From: DATAQC01 sp051005135 | GTDB taxonomy: Bacteria; Actinomycetota; Acidimicrobiia; Acidimicrobiales; AC-14 | NCBI GenBank assembly: GCA_051005135.1 | Contig: JBPCJQ010000064.1 | Span: 1-28,397, forward strand | Length of the DNA stretch: 28,397 bases | Reading direction: 5' to 3' | In this document: in pieces, positions 15,011 to 22,041 of the stretch | Numbering within the stretch: position 1 is the first letter of the stretch | Layout of the letters: every line of letters starts with the position of its first letter | Notes under the pieces: generated by a model | What the model was told of the DNA's origin: nothing | What the model saw: only the letters and a program-made list of their open reading frames with translations | Databases searched by the model: none | Made by a program: the position numbers and the translations under genes

Positions 15011-15578
15011 CCGGCGGCCACCGCTCGGGGCCGGGCCTCGGTGCCCTCAGCGTGACGAGCGGCCAGGGTGGCGCGGGCCCGCTGCAAGGCGCTGTTGACG
15101 GCGGCCACGCTGGAGCCGAGCAGCTCGGCCACCTCGTCGGCATGCCAGCGCAGCACCTCGCAGAGGATGAGCACCGCTCGCTGTCGGGCGGGGAGCACCC
15201 GGGAGTCGGGCACCGGCTGCACCCAGGCGTGCTCAGGCCGGGTGGCACCATGGAAGGCGTCGGCCTCTCCCGCCGGTCCCAGGTCCATGGCCAGGGCCCG
15301 GCGCTGGCACCCCCGCAACATGTCGAGGCACACGTTGGTGGCAATGCGGTAGACCCACGAGCGCAGCGACGACCTGCCTCGAAGCCGTCGCTGGCCCGCC
15401 AGGCCCGGACCATCGTCTCCTGCACGGCGTCGTCGGCCTCGAAGATCGAGCTCAGCATCCGGTAGCAGTAGCCGGTGAGCTCCCGCCGGTACTGCTCGAG
15501 GTCCTCGGCACCGGTCCCCCGCTCAGAGGGCCGCTCAGGCCCTGGCAGGGTGGCTACGCCGTCGGGGGGCGGGGCCAT
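15011..15578 (-). pseudogene. ECF sigma factor (sigma-70 family), frameshifted and truncated
   Basis: Region 2 is read in one frame from the ATG at 15578 (LEQYRRELTGYCYRMLSSIF, EADDAVQETMVRAWRASDGFE). After about 15375-15382 the expected sequence continues only in another frame: RSSLRSWVYRIATNVCLDML, then region 4, RQRAVLILCEVLRWHADEVAELLGSSVAAVNSALQRARATLA. One missing base in GAGGCAGG explains this. After region 4 homology ends near 15011; the long C-terminal SnoaL-like domain of this sigma subgroup is absent. The combination argues for a decayed gene rather than a sequencing error alone. The segment 15516-15542 contains a copy of the dispersed element seen in dapF and cinA. A TACACC sequence 7 nt before the ATG resembles a leaderless -10 box with the last T lost. 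Confidence 0.85.
15516..15542. repeat. Dispersed GC-rich element, copy in the sigma pseudogene
   Basis: 27 nt in the opposite orientation to the dapF and cinA copies, 24 of 27 identical. It encodes the region just before sigma region 2. Confidence 0.65.
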
Positions 15579-15604
15579 GAGCCCCGGTGTAGGGCGCCCC
15601 GCCC

Positions 15605-17950
15605 CTAACCAGCCCGGTCGAGGCGCTCGTCGAGCTCCTCAGGGGTCATGAGCACGGCTCTGGGCTTGGAGCCTTCGGAGGGGCCCACCACGCCCCGGCG
15701 CTCCAACAGGTCCATGAGCCGGCCGGCGCGGGCGAAGCCCACGCGCAACTTGCGCTGCAACATCGAGGTGGAGCCGAGCTGGGAGCGCACCACCAGCTCC
15801 ATGGCCGGCTCGAGAAGGTCGTCGTCGTCGTCGTTGGCAGGGCCGTTGGAGCGGCCGTCGCCGGGCTCGTCGCCCTCGACGCCCTCCACGTAGGTGGGCG
15901 ACGCCTGGCGCCGCCAGTGGGCCACCACCTTGCGCACCTCGTCCTCGCCCACCCAGCCCCCCTGCACCCGGCGGGGAACGTTGGAGGCGGCCACGGCCAG
16001 CAACATGTCGCCCTGGCCCACCAGGCGCTCGGCGCCCATCTGGTCGAGGATCACCCTGCTGTCGGCCTGCGACGAGACCGCGAACGCCATGCGTGAAGGG
16101 ATGTTGGCCTTGATGACGCCGGTGATCACGTCGACTGACGGGCGTTGGGTGGCGATCACCAGGTGGATGCCCACCGCCCGGGCCATCTGGGCGATGCGAC
16201 AGATCGACTCCTCCACGTCGCGCGCCGCCACCATCATGAGGTCGTTCAGCTCGTCGACCACGATGATGATCCAGGGCAGACGCTGGAACGCCACGTCCAC
16301 ACCGGGGTCGGGCTGCAGCTCGCCTCGGTCATAGGCAGCGTTGTAGCCGCCGATGTCGCGGGCGCCGACCTCGGCCAGCAGGTCGTAGCGGCGCTCCATC
16401 TCGTGCACCGCCCACGACAGGGCGTTCGCGGCCCGCTTGGGGTTCACGACCACCTGGGTCAGCAGGTGGGGAAGGCCGTTGTACTGGCCCAGCTCCACCC
16501 GCTTTGGGTCGACGAGGATCATGCGCACCTGGTCGGGGGTGGCCCGCATGAGTATCGACGTGATAAGCGAGTTGATGCACGACGACTTGCCTGCACCGGT
16601 GGCCCCGGCGATGAGCACGTGGGGCATCTCGGCCAAGTTGACCATCACCGGGCGGCCGGCGATGTCGCGGCCCATCCCCACCTCCAGGGGGTGGGTGGCC
16701 CGGGCCGCCTCGGGCGAGCTCAGGATGTCGCCGATCAGCACCAGCTGGCGCACCTTGTTGGGCACCTCTACGCCGATGGCGGAGCGGCCCGGGATGGGTG
16801 CCAGGATGCGCACGTCGGGCGACGCCATGGCGTAGGCGATGTCCTTGTGCAGGTTGGTCACCCGGGCCACCTTCACTCCCGGGCCGAGGGCCAGCTCGAA
16901 GCGGGTGACTGTCGGCCCCACCGTCATGCCCACCAGGGCGGTGTCCACCCCGTGGGCGGCCAGGGCGCTCTCCAGGGTGCGGCCCTCGGCCTCCACCAGC
17001 TTGCGGTCGACCTCCCGGGTCGTCCCCCGCTTGAGCAGCGACAGGGGCGGCAGCTTCCAGGCGTCGGGAGCGGCGGCCGGCCCCAGGTCGATGGCGAGCT
17101 GCTCGGCGGGCGACTCGGGCTCGGTGGGGACGTGTACGAGCGCCGGAGCCTGGGGATCACCCTCGGCATCCCGGCCCGCCACCACCTCGGCCGGAGGCGC
17201 CAGGTCATCGGCGCCCTCGTCGGCGAGGTCGCCCGAGTCGACCGTGGGGGCCTGGGGCTCAGCAGGGGGTGAGGCCGGGATGCGCAGGTAGGCGACGACC
17301 GCCTGGGCGCACCGGGCCACTCCCCGCCCCAGCGCCCGGCCCGCGGGGGCGGCGAGGGCGACGGCGTCGCGGACGTCGGTACGGGACACGACGAGGGCGC
17401 CTATGCCGGCCACCACGACGAGCACGACGGCAGCGCCCCCGCCGGCGAGGATGGCGGACAGGGGATCGGCCACCGCACCGCCCAACAGCCCCCCGGCAGC
17501 GCGCAGTGTGGTGAGGGAGGAGTCCATGGAGGGGGCACCCTCCACCAGGTGCACGAGCCCGGCGACCGCCACCACCAGCAGGGCCGTGCCCACGGCCAGG
17601 CGGGCGGCTGACTCCTTGGGGCGACGGACCAACAGCAGCGCCCCAAGGGCCATGGCCGCCGGCGGCAGGGCGACGCGGCCCCGGCCCACGGCGTCAGCGG
17701 CCACCCGGGCCAAGCCCCGGCCCGCGGGGCCAGCCAGGTCACCGTAGATGCCGAAGGCGCCCAGGAGCCCGAGGGCGACCAGCGTGAGCCCGGCGATGTC
17801 GTGCCCGTGGCCGCCCAGGCTCAGGCGGTGGCGGCGCGACCTCGTCTTCGGCCGCGACGGTGCGGGACGGCTTGCCGGGCGCGGGGCGGCGCGCTTCTTG
17901 GGGGCATGCGTAGTCGTAGCCACAGTGCCAACAACGCTAACATCAGCCAC
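15605..17950 (-). CDS. ftsK: DNA translocase FtsK/SpoIIIE
   Basis: Septal DNA pump of 781 aa that moves the chromosome terminus during division. The basic N-terminus (residues 15-45) is followed by four hydrophobic segments between about 50 and 190. A Pro/Ala/Asp-rich linker runs to about 300. The motor has Walker A GATGAGKSS (449-457) and Walker B WIIIVVDELND (560-570), with IATQRPSVDVITG and IPSRMAFAVSS typical of the family. The C-terminal winged-helix gamma domain (about 710-781, SMLQRKLRVGFARAGRLMDLLE) reads the orienting DNA motifs. GTG at 17950 is the longest start; GTG at 17923, with TAGCGT 10 nt upstream, is an alternative that removes 9 residues. It lies 128 bp after rnj in the same direction. 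Confidence 0.95.
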   Translation of the reverse strand: MADVSVVGTVATTTHAPKKRAAPRPASRPAPSRPKTRSRRHRLSLGGHGHDIAGLTLVALGLLGAFGIYGDLAGPAGRGLARVAADAVGRGRVALPPAAMALGALLLVRRPKESAARLAVGTALLVVAVAGLVHLVEGAPSMDSSLTTLRAAGGLLGGAVADPLSAILAGGGAAVVLVVVAGIGALVVSRTDVRDAVALAAPAGRALGRGVARCAQAVVAYLRIPASPPAEPQAPTVDSGDLADEGADDLAPPAEVVAGRDAEGDPQAPALVHVPTEPESPAEQLAIDLGPAAAPDAWKLPPLSLLKRGTTREVDRKLVEAEGRTLESALAAHGVDTALVGMTVGPTVTRFELALGPGVKVARVTNLHKDIAYAMASPDVRILAPIPGRSAIGVEVPNKVRQLVLIGDILSSPEAARATHPLEVGMGRDIAGRPVMVNLAEMPHVLIAGATGAGKSSCINSLITSILMRATPDQVRMILVDPKRVELGQYNGLPHLLTQVVVNPKRAANALSWAVHEMERRYDLLAEVGARDIGGYNAAYDRGELQPDPGVDVAFQRLPWIIIVVDELNDLMMVAARDVEESICRIAQMARAVGIHLVIATQRPSVDVITGVIKANIPSRMAFAVSSQADSRVILDQMGAERLVGQGDMLLAVAASNVPRRVQGGWVGEDEVRKVVAHWRRQASPTYVEGVEGDEPGDGRSNGPANDDDDDLLEPAMELVVRSQLGSTSMLQRKLRVGFARAGRLMDLLERRGVVGPSEGSKPRAVLMTPEELDERLDRAG

Positions 17951-18078
17951 AGGGCCAACAAGTGACCGATGTCACCCGCGGCGTTTCAGCGGACGATGGC
18001 GATTGCCGCTAGGCACAGCGACGTCATCGACGCCAATGCCGTGAGCATGCCGAGGAACAGCGTTCGTGCGGCGCCTGC
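17951..18078. other. Intergenic gap between rnj and ftsK
   Basis: 128 bp with no convincing hairpin. The minus strand holds a short open frame (ATG at 18048, stop at 17986) for a hydrophobic 20-residue peptide in frame with RNase J after its stop codon. No ribosome-binding site precedes it. Confidence 0.3.
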
Positions 18079-19740
18079 TCACGCCTCCACTACAACGGGC
18101 ACGATCATGGGGCGGCGGCGGGTGCGCTCGTTCACGAAGCGGGCCAGCACCTTGCGCACCCGGCGCTTGAGCGTCTCCACGTCGACCTGGTGGTCGTCGG
18201 CCGCTTCCTCGAGCACCTTCACCACCGCGACGCGGGCCTCGTCGAGAAGGGCCTCGGCCTCGGGGGCGTAGACCCAGCCGTGGGTGATGATCTCGGGGTC
18301 GGACAGCACCTCGCCGGAGGTGGCGTCGACGGCCACCACCACCACGATCACGCCCTCGTCGGCCAGCACCCGGCGGTCGCGCAGCACGCCCTGGCCCACG
18401 TCGCCCACGATTCCGTCGACATAGGTGTAGCCGGAGGGAACCGAGTCGACGAAGTCGAGGCCCTTGTCGGTGAGCTCGACCACGTCGCCGTCCTCGGCCA
18501 GCAAGACGTTGTCGGTGGCCACCCCCATCTCCATGGCCAGGCGGGCATGGTGGGTGAGGTGGCGGAACTCGCCGTGCACGGGGATGAAGTGCTCGGGGCG
18601 GGCCAGGGCCAGCATGGTGGCCAGCTCGCCCGCCTGGGCGTGGCCGGACACGTGCACCGCGGCCAGCCCGGCGTGCACCACCTCGGCGCCGCTGCGGTAG
18701 AGGCCGTCGATCACCTTGTTGACGGTGTACTCGTTGCCGGGAATGGCGTGGGCGCTGATCACCACCACGTCGGTGTCGGTGAGCTTGAGCCACTTGTTCT
18801 CGCCCGCGGCCATCAGCGAGATGGCCGACATGGGCTCGCCCTGGGAGCCGGTGGATATCACGCACACCTTGCCGGGGTCGAAGTCGGCGATCTTTTCGAT
18901 GTCGACCAACGAGCGCTCGGGGATGTCGAGCAGCCCCATCTCCCGCGCCAGGGCCACGTTCTTGGCCATGGACCGACCCAGGGTGGCCACGGTGCGGCCG
19001 CTGGCCAGCGCGGCGTCGGCGATCTGCTGGATACGGTGGATGTGGCTGGCGAAGCAGGCGGTGATGATGCGCCGGCCCGGGTGGTCCCTGAAGATCTCCC
19101 GCAAGACCTTGCCCACCGAGCGCTCGCTGGCCGAGTGCCCAGGCTCTTCGGCGTTGGTGGAGTCGGAGAGCAGCAGGCGCACACCGGGGTCACGGCCCAG
19201 GGCGCCGATGCGGCCCATGTCGGTGATGCGGCCGTCGACAGGAGTGAGGTCGATCTTGAAGTCGCCCGAGTGCAGGATCACGCCCTGAGGAGTGTGGAAG
19301 GCGGTGGCGAAACCGTGGGGCACCGATTGGGTTACGGGGACGAACTCGCAGTCGAAGGGCCCGATGCGCCGACGCTCGCCGTCGGCGACGGTGTTGAACC
19401 TGGTGCGGTTGAGAAGGCCTGCCTCCTCGATGCGGTTGCGGGCCAGGCCCAGGGTTAGGGCCGAGCCGAACAGCGGGAATGACAGGTCGCGCAGCACGTA
19501 GGACAGGGCGCCCACATGGTCTTCGTGGCCGTGGGTGAGAACGCAGCCCTCGATGCGGTGGGCGTTCTCCTTGAGCCAGGTGAAGTCGGGGAGCACCAGG
19601 TCGACCCCGAGCATCTCGGCGTCGGGGAACATGAGGCCACAGTCGAGGAGCAGGAGCCGCCCCTCCTGTTCGAAGACCGCGCAGTTGCGGCCGATCTCCC
19701 CCAGGCCGCCGAGGAAGGTGATGCGGACGGGATCAGTCAT
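18079..19740 (-). CDS. rnj: Ribonuclease J
   Basis: Metallo-beta-lactamase/beta-CASP exo- and endoribonuclease of 553 aa that processes and degrades RNA. The zinc motif is LTHGHEDHVGAL (H70, H72, D74, H75); SVPHGFATAF and SGDFKIDLTPVDG supply further ligands. The beta-CASP domain includes ACFASHIHRIQQI and VISTGSQGEPMSAI, and HVSGHAQAGEL and PVHGEFRHLTHHARLA lie in the third lactamase part. The C-terminal domain ends RRRPMIVPVVVEA. The ATG at 19740 overlaps the dapA stop by 8 nt, so the two are co-transcribed and probably coupled, as in many actinomycetes. Confidence 0.96.
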   Translation of the reverse strand: MTDPVRITFLGGLGEIGRNCAVFEQEGRLLLLDCGLMFPDAEMLGVDLVLPDFTWLKENAHRIEGCVLTHGHEDHVGALSYVLRDLSFPLFGSALTLGLARNRIEEAGLLNRTRFNTVADGERRRIGPFDCEFVPVTQSVPHGFATAFHTPQGVILHSGDFKIDLTPVDGRITDMGRIGALGRDPGVRLLLSDSTNAEEPGHSASERSVGKVLREIFRDHPGRRIITACFASHIHRIQQIADAALASGRTVATLGRSMAKNVALAREMGLLDIPERSLVDIEKIADFDPGKVCVISTGSQGEPMSAISLMAAGENKWLKLTDTDVVVISAHAIPGNEYTVNKVIDGLYRSGAEVVHAGLAAVHVSGHAQAGELATMLALARPEHFIPVHGEFRHLTHHARLAMEMGVATDNVLLAEDGDVVELTDKGLDFVDSVPSGYTYVDGIVGDVGQGVLRDRRVLADEGVIVVVVAVDATSGEVLSDPEIITHGWVYAPEAEALLDEARVAVVKVLEEAADDHQVDVETLKRRVRKVLARFVNERTRRRPMIVPVVVEA

Positions 19741-20629
19741 GGGAGCTCTCTCGGTTCAAGGTGGCCAGCACGGCGCGGGCCCGGTCTTCCAGCCCTTCGG
19801 GGGCGGCCCCCATGGGCAGGCGGCACTGGCCGACGGGCAGCCCCAGCACCCGCATCATGGCCTTGGCGGGCAACGGGTTGGGCGTGGCGTCGCCTGTCTC
19901 GAAGGCGTAGGACGCTCCCAAGGCGGCATTGGCCTGGCGGGCACCGGCCACGTCGCCCTTGGCGTGGCGCGCCACCATCTCCGCGAACAACGGGCCGGCC
20001 CAGTGGGCAGCCACGCTCACCACGCCTACTGCTCCGATGGAGAGGAGCTGCAGGGTGAGGGCGTCGTCACCGCTGTAGAGCTCGAATCCATCGGGCGTCT
20101 CGGCCACCAGCCGGGCGGAGGCGGCAGGGTCGCCGGCGGCGTCTTTGACCCCCACGATGGTGGGGACGTCGGCAGCCAGGCGCACCAACACATCGTGGGA
20201 AACCTTGCGCCCGGTACGCACGGGGATGTCGTAGATCAGCAACGGCAAGCGGGAGGCGGCGGCGACGGCCCTGAAGTGGGCCTCGAGGCCGGCCTGCGGG
20301 GGCCGGTTGTAATAAGGGGTGACGACGAGGGCGCCGGCCACCCCGCAGCCCGCGGCACGCCTGGTCAGCTCCACCGAGTGAGCGGTGTCGTTGCTCGCCG
20401 AACCGGCGATCACCGGGATGGACACCGCCTCCGCCACCGCCCGCCACAGGTCGAGCTTCTCGCCGTCACTCAGCACGGGGCCCTCACCGGTGGTGCCCGC
20501 CACCACCAGCCCGTCGCTGCCGTGGTCGGCCAGCCACCGGGCTAGCCGGCCGGCGGCGTCGAGGTCGAGCGACCCGTCGTCGGCGAACGGCGTCACCATG
20601 GCCGTGACGACGGCTCCGAACCTGGGCAT
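19733..20629 (-). CDS. dapA: 4-hydroxy-tetrahydrodipicolinate synthase
   Basis: TIM-barrel aldolase of 298 aa that condenses pyruvate with aspartate semialdehyde, the first committed step of DAP/lysine synthesis. With the start at 20629, the pyruvate-binding GTTGEGPVLS covers about 45-54, the catalytic Tyr lies in TPYYNRPP (about 105-112), and the Schiff-base Lys is K162 in IVGVKDAAGD. The reading frame opens at a GTG at 20638, but a TAATGT box lies 7 nt before the ATG at 20629, so the leaderless ATG is preferred. It heads the dapA-rnj operon and is divergent from the NADH dehydrogenase gene with only 59 bp between starts. Confidence 0.95.
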   Translation of the reverse strand: MPRFGAVVTAMVTPFADDGSLDLDAAGRLARWLADHGSDGLVVAGTTGEGPVLSDGEKLDLWRAVAEAVSIPVIAGSASNDTAHSVELTRRAAGCGVAGALVVTPYYNRPPQAGLEAHFRAVAAASRLPLLIYDIPVRTGRKVSHDVLVRLAADVPTIVGVKDAAGDPAASARLVAETPDGFELYSGDDALTLQLLSIGAVGVVSVAAHWAGPLFAEMVARHAKGDVAGARQANAALGASYAFETGDATPNPLPAKAMMRVLGLPVGQCRLPMGAAPEGLEDRARAVLATLNRESSHD

Positions 20630-20636
20630 CCCGGGC

Positions 20637-20642
20637 ACATTA
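20637..20642 (-). promoter_or_regulatory. -10 box of dapA-rnj (leaderless)
   Basis: TAATGT on the minus strand, 7 nt before the ATG at 20629. It decides the dapA start. Confidence 0.55.
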
Positions 20643-20676
20643 CCAGCGACGTCTCGCGGCTCCCCTGGTTCTCGCC

Positions 20677-20682
20677 TACCGT
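20677..20682 (+). promoter_or_regulatory. -10 box of the NADH dehydrogenase gene (leaderless)
   Basis: TACCGT lies 6 nt before the ATG at 20689, and there is no ribosome-binding site. Confidence 0.55.
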
Positions 20683-20688
20683 CACCAC

Positions 20689-21972
20689 ATGTCGCGGAGC
20701 TCGACCGCAGGAGGCGCTCGGCCCCGGGTCGTGGTCATAGGAGGTGGCTTCGGAGGGGTGGCTGCGGCCCGGGCTCTTCGTCGTTTGCGGGCCGACGTCA
20801 CCATCGTCGACAAGCACAACTACCACGGCTTCTGGCCCCTTCTATACCAGGTGGCCACCGCCGGGCTGGCCGCCGATGCCATCGCCCACAACCTGCGCGC
20901 TGTCTTTCGGCCAACGCGTTCGGGCCACGCAGGCCGGGGCGCTTCCAATGTCGACACCCGCATGGCCACCGCCACGGGCGTCGACCTCGACGCCCGCCTC
21001 GTCCACCTCGACGGTGCCCCAGACCTGCCCTACGACTGGCTCATCCTCGCAGCAGGCTCGGTCGACGACGACTTCGGCATCCCGGGGGTGGCCGAGCACG
21101 GCTTCCCTCTCAAGTCGTTGCCTGACGCCCTGGCCCTGCGCAACCACTTGCTGGAGCACTTCGAGCAGGCCCACACCGACCCCTCGCTGGTCGACGCCGG
21201 CTTCCTCACCGTGGTCGTGGCGGGCGGCGGTCCCACCGGAGTGGAGGTGTCGGGGGCCCTCACCGAGCTGTTCCGGGTGCTGGAGGACGACATCGGGCGA
21301 GGCCTGGCGGCGCGGGTGGTGCTGGTGGAGATGGTCGACCACCTCCTCGCCGGCTTCCATCCGTCGCTGCAGGCCGAGGCCCTGCACACCTTGGAGAGCC
21401 GCGGCGTGGAAGTACGCCTCGGCACCAAGATCGCGTCGGCGGACGCCGACAACGTCACCCTCGACGATGGTTCCGTCATCCCTACCCGCACCCTCGTATG
21501 GGCGGCCGGGGTGCGGGCCAACCCCCTGGCCGACACGCTGGGCGTGGAGCAATCCCGGAATGGAACGGTCGTCGTGAACGCCGACCTGTCGTTGCCGGGG
21601 CACCCCGAGGTCTTCGTGATCGGCGACATGGCGGCCAGCCGCGACGCCAAAGACAAGATCCACCCCATGGTCGCGCCGGTGGCCCAGCAGGGTGCTCGCC
21701 ACGCGGTGAGCTGCATCGCGCGGCGCCTGGCAGGCAGGCCCACCAAGGCGTTCCACTACTTCGACAAGGGCAAGATGGCCACCATCGGGCGGCGCTCGGC
21801 CGTGGCCGAGCTGCCTCTGGGCATCCGCCTCGACGGCACCCCCGGGTGGCTGTCGTGGTTGGGGCTGCACCTGGTGCTGTTGGTGGGTGCCCGCAACCGG
21901 GCCACTGTCTTGCTCGACTGGGCGTGGAACTACCTCACCTGGGACCGCGGCAACCGCATCATCTTGAAGTGA
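20689..21972 (+). CDS. ndh: NADH dehydrogenase type II (NDH-2), FAD-dependent
   Basis: Single-subunit, non-proton-pumping NADH:quinone oxidoreductase of 427 aa on the inner face of the membrane. The FAD Rossmann motif is VVVIGGGFGGVAAARAL (12-28), followed by HNYHGFWPLLYQVATAGL, typical of NDH-2. The NAD-binding fold is VVVAGGGPTGVEVSGAL. VWAAGVRAN and the FAD site VFVIGDMAASRD follow, with APVAQQGARHA at the quinone-site region. The C-terminal part (GWLSWLGLHLVLLVGARNRATVLLDWAWNYLTW) is amphipathic/hydrophobic and probably anchors the protein. It is a single gene, divergent from dapA and convergent with the ABC-F gene, with a shared terminator between. Confidence 0.92.
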   Translation: MSRSSTAGGARPRVVVIGGGFGGVAAARALRRLRADVTIVDKHNYHGFWPLLYQVATAGLAADAIAHNLRAVFRPTRSGHAGRGASNVDTRMATATGVDLDARLVHLDGAPDLPYDWLILAAGSVDDDFGIPGVAEHGFPLKSLPDALALRNHLLEHFEQAHTDPSLVDAGFLTVVVAGGGPTGVEVSGALTELFRVLEDDIGRGLAARVVLVEMVDHLLAGFHPSLQAEALHTLESRGVEVRLGTKIASADADNVTLDDGSVIPTRTLVWAAGVRANPLADTLGVEQSRNGTVVVNADLSLPGHPEVFVIGDMAASRDAKDKIHPMVAPVAQQGARHAVSCIARRLAGRPTKAFHYFDKGKMATIGRRSAVAELPLGIRLDGTPGWLSWLGLHLVLLVGARNRATVLLDWAWNYLTWDRGNRIILK

Positions 21973-21988
21973 CCCACTTCGTTCGGTA

Positions 21989-22021
21989 CGCGCTTTCTAA
22001 CCCATCAGGTTAGAAAGCGCG
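21989..22021. terminator. Bidirectional terminator hairpin between ndh and the ABC-F gene
   Basis: A perfect 14-bp stem (21989-22002 with 22008-22021) around a 5-nt loop lies between the converging stop codons. On the minus strand, CCGTTCTTTG between the ABC-F stop and the stem repeats what is seen before the hairpin at 60-106. Confidence 0.88.
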
Positions 22022-22041
22022 CAAAGAACGGTGGTGGGGGC

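Noticed and set aside
18190..19458. 422-codon plus-strand open frame opposite rnj
   Set aside because: It is the mirror of RNase J coding sequence, with His/Gly/Val-rich translation, no motif and no start signal.
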